Assembly (NCBI GenBank): GCA_038049695.1
Contig: CP142456.1
Span: forward strand, 17,016,501 to 17,080,500
DNA: 64,000 nt
Reading direction: 5' to 3'
Origin: Cinnamomum chago
Lineage: Eukaryota; Streptophyta; Magnoliopsida; Laurales; Lauraceae
Made by a program: the position numbers and the translations under genes. Shown in pieces: positions 32,051 through 42,619 of the stretch (its first letter is position 1; each line of letters begins with the position of its first letter). Under the pieces are notes generated by a model, which saw only the letters and a list, made by a program, of their open reading frames with translations, was not told the DNA's origin and ran no database searches.

Positions 32051-32591
32051 GGCTGTCTTTGTCATGGCTGTCTTGTGTAATTAGATAGCCTTCAGTAGAT
32101 AGCTATGAAACACACAAATTATATATGGTTCTTGCATTTGACTTCTATGCAAATACTAGGAAAGGTTTCTAGAATCGGTTCTTGTATTTGTTATTTGTAT
32201 CTAAAGATCATGGTAACTATCTTTGATAGCTGTGATTATGTTCCCTGTCACTTCCTTTTTGGACCAATATACCGCCGTTGATACTTTGGTTCATTGTGGC
32301 CAATATACAGCATATTGGCTGATAAGCTTACATCATGACTATGACTCAGTTTGTGATGCATGCGTCTAGTGATTGGATCTGTATCCGCATGGACTATGCT
32401 CGTATACAGTATGTATATCTTTAAACTGTTACCTTGCATTGTTCATTCATTGTGTATATCTTAACTTGCAGTAGCTTATTTGGAGTTTAGGAGGTTTAAG
32501 CTCTAATCTGCATCTGTTGTGTGTTCTTGAATTTGGTTTTTTTGTTGGTTTCATTATGCACACAACTTGATCTCAATGCTGTCTTTTGCAG

Positions 32592-32668
32592 ACCGAATGG
32601 ATCAGCATGCCACAGATCAGATATGTAGTTTCTCAAATTCCGTTTTCCAGACAAGTTGTGGAAGAATG
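32592..32668 (+). pseudogene. Exon-like fragment of unknown origin in the CACTA element
   Basis: A 77-bp open stretch bounded by TTTTGCAG| and |GTAGGTG. It encodes TEWISMPQIRYVVSQIPFSR and QVVEEW. The composition is protein-like and it has splice-like borders on both sides. I do not recognise the protein. It may be another captured exon. Confidence 0.3.
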
Positions 32669-33239
32669 GTAGGTGTATCGTCTGCTGGACTTGTCAAAGC
32701 CAAGACATTGTTGGGTTTAGAGGAAAACTACAAGTTGTGCACTTCTCAGGACACTGGTGGGCCATAGTCAAATTGTTATTATTTTGTAGGTCAATGTAGA
32801 ACTTAATTAAACAGAGATGGAATGACTTTTGCTAAGTGGATCTACTAATTAGGTTAAGTTAATTTTGGTTAGTTAGGGATTTTCGGAAATTGTTTATAAT
32901 GTAGCTTGCCTTTTTTTCGATGCTTTTGTAAAGGTTTTGGATTATGTCGTTACGCTTTGGTGACGAATTCAAAGGTTAATGTAAATAGTTTGGATTATGG
33001 ATGGATTCAAATTGACTATGTTTTGAATAGTTTGTTTGATTTAGTGCATGGACGAGCAAGTATTTTCCTTAATGTGAATGGTAATTAATTTCCAATTAAT
33101 GAAATGGTTCTTATTGAATGTTGCTATCTATATTTTTTTGCATCTTTTGTAAGGTAGGTTTAGTGATTAGTAATGTATATATTGCATTTTTATTTTTTTT
33201 TAAAAAATGGATGGTATCTCGCTTCTATGGAAACTGTCA

Positions 33240-33561
33240 CAACTGATGACTACTTGTGTCACTTTTGGTCCGAAAACAACATATTGATCACTGCTTTTGA
33301 AAAGGGAGACAACAAAGTTATCTTTCTTGTGACGCTTTTAAGTTATTTCAGTGTCACTTTTGGGTTTAAAGTGACACAAGTAACCATTTTTTTGTGTCAC
33401 TTTGATAACAAAAACTGACACAACAAATTATTTCTTGAGACGCTTTTACGAACTTTTAGTGACGCCGGCAGATAAGACGCTTGCATACTAATCAGAAAAG
33501 CGACACAAACCACTTTTTAAGACACTTTAAAAGTGACTCATTAAGACATTTTTTTGTAGTG
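33240..33561 (+). repeat. CACTA 3' subterminal and terminal repeats
   Basis: About ten GTGTCACTTTT / AAAGTGACAC / GTGACGC variants precede the terminal TTTTTTTGTAGTG, mirroring the 5' end. Confidence 0.85.
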
Positions 33562-34112
33562 TTAATGCTCTTTATGAGAAGTTTCGAAAGATGGGGGCCA
33601 TGGAGATTGTTGGGATTAGAAATCCACCTGAGGCTGATGAGTGGATGGTGCATAACAATAATGTCTTAAAGGAGTTGGTATGCATGGGACGTCAAAAGCT
33701 CTCCTTGGTAGCTTATATGTTCAGAGGCATTGTAGAGAGACGGCGGAAGAGTGTGTGGACCCTTCCAGACAATGGAGGATGATGTTGGTGGTATGCCTTC
33801 AAGACTTAGTTTAGCAGAAGGTTCATACCGGAGCATGTGGAAGCTAGGAAGCGCATCAAGTTCGAGTAGTTGACACGAGGGAAGTATGACTCTGGGAGAG
33901 TACATACATCAAGACTTCTGGTTGTCTAGTTTTGCCTAAGAGCTGATTGATATATAAGGCCAAGAAGGTGAACAGCATTCCTACGGGGCTCAGACTAATC
34001 ATACACAATGTGACTGCATGGATGAGACTTGCCACCTATGATGAGACCGTCAGCAAACCCTATTCGTCTAAGGAGAACGCGAAGATCAAACAAAAAGAGA
34101 CAGGAGTGGGCA
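33562..34112 (+). pseudogene. Truncated gag fragment, array unit 6
   Basis: Resumes directly after the CACTA element with ATGCTCTTTATGAGAAGTTTCG. Gag core: PPEADEWMVHNNNVLKELVC, LSLVAYMFRGIVE, then the shared TAG after KFE near 33866. Ends at GGGCAGTAAGACGCCGACC, the form typical of the right-hand subfamily. Confidence 0.75.
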
Positions 34113-35186
34113 GTAAGACGCCGACCTCGACCACTAATTCCAAGGATTAGAGATAATTAAGTGTCACCGGTTCACTAAGAGGGTTTGGATGATTTCTGAT
34201 TAAGTTTGAGTGATAGAATAGCGTTTCAATTGCTTTGGGATGTTCCGAGAGCCATTGAACCTAGTTTGGTACCTCTAGGAACCTTCGTGCAATATCAGAA
34301 TACTGTGTTGGGGCATTTCTAAATTCTGAAAAATTCGATTCTTGATCCTATTCGATAGAGAATAACATTCCCCACAACTTTCGTTTTCACTCCACACCCA
34401 TTCGAAGCCTTCAAAAAAGAATTTTTAGGCCACAGGGGAAAATAATCTTTTCACATTGAAATCTGAGCTCAAATTTCGAGGTCCTCAAACCATGGCAAAT
34501 TTATGCCTTTCTAAAACTGGAGTTAGTCTGGAACATTTTTCTCTTCTTCGTCGAATTCATTCGAGGCCTGCAAATCAGAGTTCTATGCCCACGAATATTT
34601 ATTAGTGGTGGGCCACACATTCCACTTTATATTAAAAGACAAATAAGTTGCCTTCTTCCTCATTTTGCCCACTCCTCAATGATTGTAACCTGCTGAGCAC
34701 TTCCTCCCTTTTACTTCTTTCTTTCTTCCTGAAAAACTCAAGGGTATTCTTACTAAACTAGAGATCGACCACCGCCATCGTTTTCTACACGGCTCCAGCT
34801 TCACATCTACTCCAATTTTGTGTTATTCCCTCGCCAGCAATCCTCCAAATAGACAATATCATTGCCGTAGCACAATCTTAGTGTAAGTTCCTTGATTCTA
34901 TGATTGGGAGCTACATGTATAAGGCGATGGTTGTTTTTTAATATATTGTTGTATATGTCTTAATCAGTTTTTTTTTTTTTTTACAGGATATGAGTATAGT
35001 ACCGCTGGAACCTGCTACTGCGGGTACGCCTTTAGGGAGCAAGTCGGCCGTCAAAATGACTAGATAGCGGGGCAAAATGAGGTTCATTCTCAATTTCAGG
35101 CACAGTTACAGGCCCAGATTGCGGAGATACTTATGAGACATCTCAACATGCCCCATCTCCTCAGGTGGAGATCGGTCGTTGGTGCG
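34113..35186 (+). repeat. LTR/leader block of unit 6
   Basis: Starts GTAAGACGCCGACC. Complete array block with the TATA-like TTTATATTAAAAGAC (about 34625), poly-T plus ACAGGATATGAGT (about 34970-34992) and a Gln-rich leader segment. Confidence 0.75.
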
Positions 35187-35739
35187 GATGTGAAAGCTCT
35201 TTATGAGAACTTTTGGAAGATTGGGGCCATGGAGATTGCTGAGATTATGAGCCCACCAGAGGTTGATGAGTGGATGGTGCATACCGATAATGTCTTAGAG
35301 GAGTTGGTATGCATGGGACGTCAAAAGCTCTCCTTATATGTTCAGAGGCATTGTACAGACATGGTGGAAGAGTGTGTCGACCCTTCTAGACAATGGATGA
35401 TGATGTTAGGCAGTATGCGTGCAAGAATTAGTTTAGTAGAAGGTTCATACAGGAGCATGTGGATGCTAGGAAGCGCATCAAGTTCGGGAAGTTGACACGA
35501 TGGTAGTATGACTCTGGGAGAGTACATACATCAGTTCTTCTGGTTGTCCAGTTTTGCGTAAAAGCTGATTGATATAGAGGCCAAGAAGGTGAACAGTATT
35601 CTTATGGGGCTCGGACCAATGATACACAATGTGATTGCATGGATGAGACTTGCCACCTATGATGAGACCGTCAGCAAGCCCTAATCGTCTAAGGAGAATG
35701 CGAAGATCAAACAAAATGAGACAGAGGAAGGAGTGGGCA
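35187..35739 (+). pseudogene. Truncated gag fragment, array unit 7
   Basis: Gag core (PPEVDEWMVHTDNVLEELVC, RQKLSL) with a 12-bp deletion after LSL. This copy alone lacks the shared stop: the codons read GGG AAG where the others have GAG TAG. Ends at GGGCAGTAAGATGCCG. Confidence 0.75.
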
Positions 35740-36139
35740 GTAAGATGCCGACCCCGACCACTAATTCCAAGGATTAGAGATAATTGTGTCACTGGTCCAC
35801 TAAGAGGGTTTGGATGTTTTCTGATTAAGTTTGAGCATTACAATTGCATTTCAATTGCTTTGGGAAATTCTGAGGGGCACTGAACCTAGTTTGGTACCTC
35901 TAGGAACTTTCGTGCAATTTCGGAACACTGTGTTGGGGCATTTCTAAATCCTAAAAAATTCGTTTCTTGATCCCGTTCGATAGAAAATAGCAGTCCCAAC
36001 AACTTTCGTTTTCACTCCACACCCATTCGAAGCCCTGAAAAAAGAATTTTTGGGCCAAAGGGGCAAAACAATCTTTTCACATTGAAATCGGAGCTTAAAT
36101 TTTGAGGTCCTCAAAGCATGGAAAATTTGTGTTTTCTAA
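35740..36139 (+). repeat. LTR block of unit 7, left part
   Basis: Array sequence from the LTR start to GAAAATTTGTGTTTTCTAA, where Copia-1 begins. The remainder resumes at 56522 (AAAACCAGAGTTAGTTTGG). Confidence 0.75.
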
Positions 36140-36727
36140 TGTTAGAATGTATGGACTCAATCCATCAGTAATAAATTGATTAACTTGTTTATTTATCAAT
36201 AAAATCATGCTTTCCTTTCATGAGATGAATGATGTTTTATTACTTAATGCACATAACCAATACATATGACATGATGGTTCAGGAGATGAACTGGGTCACA
36301 TTAGTATAGTAGATGTGATATATGTGTATTGATGAGATCCACATATGGGAGACATGTGTCACGAATCTTATACTTAAATATCTTCACAACCAGTGATGAG
36401 ACTGGGCATCTCATCTGATAAGTTTGCAGCACTTTGATCACTATGAGATAGTGTGATTTGTCTCGATCATCAAAATGAAAGATTCTGGATCATGGTGCTG
36501 GTACATCGGATGTATTGAAGGACCATGAGAAGCACCATATGGAATACTGTCTCGATTTCAAAGTTTGCTCTCATAATTCTCTAGCAATAGGCTCTCAATC
36601 CCGAGACATTGATGAACTCAAGTTTCTATCTGTTCATTTGCTTTGAGTCACCAGAGTGAGGCCAACTGTAGGTCAACACCTCGGTGTCTTGGGTATGTGA
36701 CTGTAGGACTGTGGGAACATTCAATGG
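36140..36727 (+). repeat. Copia-1 5' LTR, first part
   Basis: Collinear with 54808-55403 of the 3' LTR, with scattered substitutions and a small gap, ending in GGGAACATTCAATGG where the LINE poly(T) begins. Confidence 0.9.
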
Positions 36728-36750
36728 TTTTTTTTTTTTTTTTTTTTTTT

Positions 36751-38880
36751 GCAAACTGGCAAATTTGTATTAAAAGAAAGAAGAAGGGCAAAGCCCTCAG
36801 GACAAGGAGAAGAAAAAAGAAAACAACCAGGAAAACATACAAACAAAGAACAGTACAAAGAACAACCAAAAAGGCCGACCTAGAGATTGGAAAGGCTCAA
36901 AATAGGGCCACCAAGCTTAAGAGCTACAAAGACTAAAAAAGCTAACCAATAGAGAGAAGATGAAGAAAAAACTCCACTGATCCACATGGAACAGACCAAA
37001 CTGCCACCTACAGATTACTCCAAACTTCCCCAGAGGCTCCAGAAGCAATAATGCCAAAGGAGAGATGATTGAGATCCTCAGAAGCCCATGCTAAAAGAAG
37101 GCTGCTTCTCTAGACCTCAAAGAGAGCCAGGCTGACCTAACCAGGAGATCCTTCATACAAGACAGAGCTGCAACAAAAACTTTGAATTCGACTGGGAGCA
37201 TAAACCACTGTAGACAGCCATCCCCCAGGCGAGCACAGGACTTAACTAGGAAGCAATAGAACCGAGCTCTCTCTCAAGCAAGACAGCTGAATACACCACA
37301 GCATCCATGAGCTCCTACATTGAAAAACTCTACAACATTCAGTTCCCAAATGGCATAAGAGAGACTATAGGATTACTCTTGGAGAAAAAGCTACAAGGCT
37401 CTTCCCAAGCAGCACCTTAGAAGAGAACTCAGAGGCAGCGCTGAACAAAAAAACCCCCAACCAATCTAGAAAAGACAACTGAGCAATCTACTAGGAAGAG
37501 AATTAACTGAGGGACTAAGCTAGAATACGGGGAACCAGAGGACGATGATGGCTAGGAAGAAAGTGATAATACAACAGATTCTTCCTTAGGCATCAACACC
37601 CTGCTGTAAAGCTGGCCTGACTGAAGAGGAAGAGATAAATGAAGAAAAAGAATGGCCTTCTAGTTTGAGAAGCCCAGAATAGAACTACCGAGCTAGAGTA
37701 CAGACTAAACATGCTGATTGCAGTTCTTTAAAGAAATCTGTGAAATTATAGGCCCAAATTTAGATTTATGAGTGCCTAAACATTACGGACTCAGATTAGA
37801 TGAGTATGAGACTCATGATAGTGTTGTTTAAGCTTCTTTGGGGAAAATGGATCACCTTAGAACTTGAAAGGGAAGGAGAATAAAAGATCAGAGACCCTGA
37901 CCGTCGTTTGCCGAAGGCTCTCCGATGCCTGAGTTAGTGCTATTACTGAACAAAGGATGGAGAAGAGAGGCAAGTATGCTAGTATTGGATGGCCTTCTAT
38001 AACGCATTGCATAATACATGATATTGCCTTGTAAGGCATCATAAGGCGTACCTGAGAAGGGATTGGTATCCCTCTATATGTAGAGATTTCACCTGGCGCT
38101 CCCTTAGTGGGGGTAGGTGGAGATACTGTCCAGTGAGATCAAGAGATGACCTCTCGTATTAATGTGGATGTGATTGATAAAGACGACACCTGATCATTAT
38201 CCGGCACCCATCTTGTATGTCAGCACGTTTTGTAATGTAGCTGTAACTTTGTGGAAGTACAATTATGGTTTAGTACTCATCTCTTATGGATGTACCGAGC
38301 TAGAGATGACACCGAGACTAGATTTGGACGCATCCTGGCACTATTGCTGAGGTGCCTTATACCGAGGCCGAGATGAACGTAGTCGGTACTTTTACCAAGG
38401 CAAGATCAAGCTCGGCGCTAGCTGGCACTGTTTGCCGAGCTGAGATGAGATGCCTAGCTGGTACTGTTACCGAGCTAGATGAATCTTGGCACTATTGCCG
38501 AACTTGGATACCAAGATTAGGATGAGCTGAGCTGGTACTGCTACCGAGACTAGCATAATCTTACTCTTAGGAAAACACCCCACACAAGATTGATGCAACA
38601 TTGCTTCCTAACAAGAATGAAGAAGCAGCTCCAGCTAAAACTCTCTGAGCTTCAACTACTACAGTAAAAGGAGAGGCTAGCTTCAAAAACAGAACTTCTA
38701 CTTCAGCAAGAAGACCACCCAGAACAAGATAAATAAAGTTGCGGGAACCAAAAATGCTGCTCTAGGCTAAGCTGCTGAGAGAATGATCAGCCTGGTGAGT
38801 AGGGGAATCACTCCACCCTAAGGCCCTCAAAATTGGATGGGAGGGAGAGATCTTTCCTAAGGAGGAGCTGAACATACCGC
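36751..38880 (-). other. LINE 3' region, possibly with a further insertion
   Basis: No coding sequence is recognised between the zf-RVT segment and the poly(A) tail, which is unusually long for a LINE 3' UTR. The part at about 38290-38570 carries degenerate tandem motifs (CTGGCACTRTTGCCGAG, CTGGTACTGYTACCGAG). This differs in texture from its surroundings, so an inserted LTR piece is possible. I could not find its ends. Confidence 0.35.
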
Positions 38881-38902
38881 TATAGTAGTCGATGAAGAGC
38901 TT

Positions 38903-39297
38903 CTAAGCTTTCACTAGGGAAGGCTTCTTATTGTGGTGTTTGGCTTCATTCCTCAAGAACCAAAGGATATAGATGGTTTGAAGGAAGATAGCTGTTGCTG
39001 TTTTTGTACCATTGGCATCTACATCCTCGATCAAAGCTGACCAAATTGAAGAAGGTGATAGGGGAAGAGGTGATGGAAATTTCATTAAGCTGAAAATCCA
39101 GGTCCATAGATGATGAGCTGTGTGACATGAGAAGAAGATGTGAAAATCTGTTTCACTGTTACAGAGGCAAGAGTAACATCTAGAAGCCATTGAGTTTCCT
39201 TTGAGCTTTGCCCATGAATCAGTTGGGGTTTTTCTAAGGAGACGCCAGCTGAAGTAAGAAAGTCTTGGGTTGATAAGCTTGTTCCAAACGAGCCCAT
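38903..39297 (-). pseudogene. LINE zf-RVT (reverse-transcriptase zinc-binding) segment
   Basis: Minus-strand frames read CYSCLCNSETDFHIFFSCHT and HHLWTWIF, the CxxC...H...C pattern of zf-RVT found at the C-terminus of plant LINE polyproteins. The preceding frame (SKETQWLLD...) overlaps in another phase, so there is at least one frameshift. Confidence 0.7.
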
Positions 39298-40087
39298 GCC
39301 ACTGAACTTTTGCTTTTCTAGACTTTAATGAACTCCAAGCTTGTTTAAGAGAAAGGGCCCCCTGAAGGAGAACCTTTCCAAGTAAGTTTATCCGGGGAGG
39401 AAGGGCTTTGGAGATCTATTTGATTTGTTTGTTGTAGAAGGTAGTTCTGAACCGCTGCTGGGATGGAAGATGGGATGATCCAGGAATTATCTCGGATCAG
39501 GTTGACCACCTTTTCATTTTCAAAAGAAATGGAGGAGAGGAAAACTATTGGCTATTGGGTATTGATCAATCTAGTTATCGTGCCACAACAAGATGGATTT
39601 ACCATTCCCCAGAGCCCAACGACTGCCTTGTTGAAGGACAGTGGCCAAAGATCTAACCTTTTTCCAGATGCAAGAACCAACCTTTGGATTTCCGAAAAAC
39701 CAGATTGGGTTGTGCCTGAAATTTGTACTCCTAAACCAAGAAGCCCAAAGAGAGTCCGACGTTGCAACTGACCACCCCAACTTTAATCAACAAGCCACAT
39801 TAAACTCCTTCACCCTGCGCAGGCCCAACCCTCCCTCATCTTTTGGCACACAAACCTGGACCTAGTTTACCATGTTGCTTCTCTTTATGTTTGCACTAGA
39901 AGACCAGAGGAAATTTCTCATTATCTTTTCAATCTGCTGGCAAGTTCTGGAAGGGATTGGAATTACTAGGGAGACATGAATGGGGATGGAGGAGAGCACG
40001 TGCTTGGCCAAAATCAATCTGCCTGCAAAGGAAAGACTTTTGGCTTTCCACCCATCAAGCCTAGATCTGATAGAATCCAGAATGTTA
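39298..40087 (-). pseudogene. LINE polyprotein, region between RT and zf-RVT (decayed)
   Basis: Short minus-strand frames at 39552-39780 with SFNKAVVGLWGMVNPSCCG / WALGNGKSILLWHDN in two phases. G-G/N-K/G-SI-LWHD is typical of the LINE segment before zf-RVT. Stops and frameshifts throughout. Confidence 0.55.
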
Positions 40088-40969
40088 TTAAAATGGTAGT
40101 GCTTGGATGTACCGAAGAAGAGAGGAACTCCAAAGGTAGGTTGTAGGGATAGAGGCCCTAGTAATTGGAAGAAGTCCTGATATCATTTGAGCTCTTCTGG
40201 CTGAGCATTTTCCTAGATAAAGGTTACTCTTCTGAAGGTTGAATCTCTGGCCTGAAGATGTTTGGTACCTTAGAAGCAGCTCATAAATGTTTCTCAGCCC
40301 TGCCTTATGAGCTTTCAAGAAAAGCAAGATATCATCAGCATAAAACAGGTGGCATGGGGTGGAAGAGACAGGAGATATTGGAACAATTTTCCTTGAGGTT
40401 CTGAGAAGCTCAATATGAAGGCTGAGGATCTCCTCTGCTAAGATGAATAAGTAGGGGGACAAAGGATCCCCTTGGCGCAGACCACAGGACGAGGAGAAAA
40501 AGCCGTTGGGGCTATTGTTTATTAAAACAGACCCTCTACTTGTGCAAATCATCTCTCGAATCAGGTTTATCCAGGCAGTGGAGAAGTTGAAAAACTTTAG
40601 AGCTCTAAATAGAAAACTCCATTGGAGCTTGTCGAAAGCCTTTGAAATATCCAATTTCAAGCAAATTGTGCCTCCCTTTACCTTAGAGTTTAGTTTTTGG
40701 ATGAGGTCATTGGCTAAGGCAACATTATGATGGATTGATCTGCCTGATACAAAAGCCGTTTGATTTTGGGAGATGAGAGAAGGGAGGATGCTAGATAACC
40801 TTGAAGCTAGAATTTTGGAAGAGATTTTGTAAGTAAAGTTCAATAGACTGATTGGCCTGAAGTCATTAAATGTTTCTAGAGAGGAACTTTTGGGGATAAG
40901 GTATAAAAAGTAGGCGTTGGTTTCTCTTAACAAATGGCCAGTAGAGAAGAAATGAAGGACTGCTGCTAT
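40088..40969 (-). pseudogene. LINE reverse transcriptase, 3' part
   Basis: A long minus-strand frame with the RT core: FRPISLLNFTYKISSKILASR, QTAFVSGRSI, LKLDISKAFDKLQW, GLRQGDPLSPYLFILAEE and LFYADDILLF with the catalytic YADD. The frame is open from the hAT-B boundary to 40088, where the thumb region loses its phase. The N-terminal RT portion lies on the other side of hAT-B (46417-47136), and the two halves are in the same phase when the 8-bp duplication is counted once. Confidence 0.85.
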
Positions 40970-41489
40970 CATGGAAGAAAATATCGGCCGATACGAAGCG
41001 TATCGGCCGATATATCGGCCGTATCGGCCAAGGCCGATACGGTACAAAGAATTTATCGGCGCTACGGGTGTATCGCACCCGTATCGGCCTATACACGTGG
41101 GGGGGGGGGGTTTTATGGACTTTTTAGGGTTTTTTACCCTTGTCTTTGTTCTCTTCCCCTCTATAGTTTCCATTTTCACTTCTTTGTGGTCCCAAATGTC
41201 TCCCAAATCCCTCTCTTCAAGATATTTTGCCACCAAATCACCAACAAACCATTATTGAAAGAGATCTAAAGATTCAAAAGTCAAAACAAGATTCTTCATT
41301 AAGGTATATGTGATTTATTTTTTCAACTTTTGAGATGATCATTTCATTTATCACTCTCTAACTACTATGAATCACAACATAATGGCATCATTGTGTTGTT
41401 TTATTGTAGATCCATGCTTCCTTTTGATCTTACATGCATATCTTTTGTTTTTTTTTTATATATTGTTATTTTTATTTTCGGATTTATGT

Positions 41490-42430
41490 TATTTTAAAAA
41501 ATATATATATTATCACTTATGGAAAACTCATGAAACAACTTGAAAATAGCTTCATATTGTTAGATCTATGTTTCCCATAGATCAAATCAACACATTTTGA
41601 ATGTTTATTGATTTTTCTCTATTTTTTATTTTCGGATTTATTTATTTTTTGAAAAAAAAAATGTAAATACTCATGGACAACCCATGAAACCACTTGGAAA
41701 TTGTTTGTAAATGATAGATCTATGTTTCCCATAGATCAATCCATCACATTTTGAATTTTTATTGATTTTTATCTATTTTTTATTTTCGGATTTATTTATT
41801 TTTTGAAAAAAAAAATGTGAATATTCATGGACAACCCATGAAACCACTTGGAAATTGCTTGTAAATGATAGATCTATGTTTCCCATAGATCAAATCAACA
41901 CATTTTGAATGTTTATTGATTTTTATCTATTTTTTATTTTCGGATTTATTTATTTTTTGAAAAAAAAAACGTGAATACTCATGGACAACCCATGAAACCA
42001 CTTGGAAATTGCTTGTAAATGATAGATCTATGTTTCCCATAGATCAATCCATCACATTTTGAATTTTTATTGATTTTTCTCTATTTTTTATTTTCGGATT
42101 TATTTATTTTTTGAAAAAAAAAATGTGAATATTCATGGACAACCCATGAAACCACTTGGAAATTGCTTGTAAATGATAGATCTATGTTTCCCATAGATCA
42201 AATCAACACATTTTGCATTTTTATTGATTTTTCTCTAATTTTTATTTTCGGATTTATTTATTTTTTGAAAAAAAAAATGTGAATATTCATGGACAACCCA
42301 TGAAACCACTTGGAAATTGATTGTAAATGATAGATCTATGTTTCCCATAGATCAATCCATCACATTTTGAATGTTTATTGATTTTTATCTATTTTTTTAT
42401 TTTCGGATTTATTTATTTTTTAAAATAAAA
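41490..42430 (+). repeat. 154-bp tandem repeat array (six copies) in hAT-B
   Basis: The landmark GATCTATGTTTCCCATAGAT starts at 41563, 41717, 41871, 42025, 42179 and 42333, exactly 154 bp apart each time. Each unit holds an 8-bp-stem hairpin (GATCTATG-TTTCC-CATAGATC) plus an AT-rich segment (TTTATTTTCGGATTTATTTA, then A-run). The array lies between the 5' subterminal block and the transposase start codon. Copies alternate between two variants: 'ATCAAATCAACACATTTTG' (41563, 41871 and 42179) and 'ATCAATCCATCACATTTTG' (41717, 42025 and 42333). The strict alternation implies amplification of a 308-bp dimer. Confidence 0.95.
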
Positions 42431-42619
42431 ATAATTTTTAATATTTGAATACCAATCAAATGTCTTGAAAATGGTTCCTATATTTGTGATATAAGTTTCC
42501 TCTAACATGTTTCTTTGTTTTTTTTAATTTTTAACATACTAGTATACTACTTGTTTATATTTATAGGGAGAGCCAGGTATTCAATTTCAGTCCATCTGTC
42601 TACCATTTGATAAGTGAAA

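Larger units (their letters stand above)
30827..33240 (+). other. CACTA 3' internal region
   Basis: Downstream of the protease. It holds a tandem duplication (31794-32050), an exon-like piece (32592-32668) and otherwise AT-rich sequence without assignable genes. Confidence 0.5.
21161..33561 (+). mobile_element. Complete CACTA (En/Spm) transposon, 12.4 kb
   Basis: Begins CACTACAAAAAAAAGG and ends with the inverted copy TTTTTTTGTAGTG. It is flanked by a perfect 3-bp duplication TTA (21158-21160 and 33562-33564), the superfamily hallmark. The empty site reads GGATC-TTA-ATGCTC, matching the GGATCCGAATGCTC of uninterrupted array units. Both ends carry many GTGACAC/GTGTCAC(TTTT) subterminal motifs, the expected transposase binding repeats. 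Inside are a four-exon transposase gene, a protease gene, and several host-derived fragments. The apparent frameshifts noted below suggest it may no longer be autonomous, unless they are sequence errors. Confidence 0.93.

Noticed and set aside
36643-36936. 97-codon frame across the LINE poly(T) tract
   Set aside because: The central Phe run is the poly(T) itself and the two sides belong to different elements.
40934-41269. Open frames over the hAT-B 5' end
   Set aside because: They consist of repeats of the TATCGGCC subterminal motif and stop shortly after; no protein is implied.
41490-42430. CRISPR-like array
   Set aside because: The 154-bp units are contiguous, with no unique spacers, in a plant DNA transposon.
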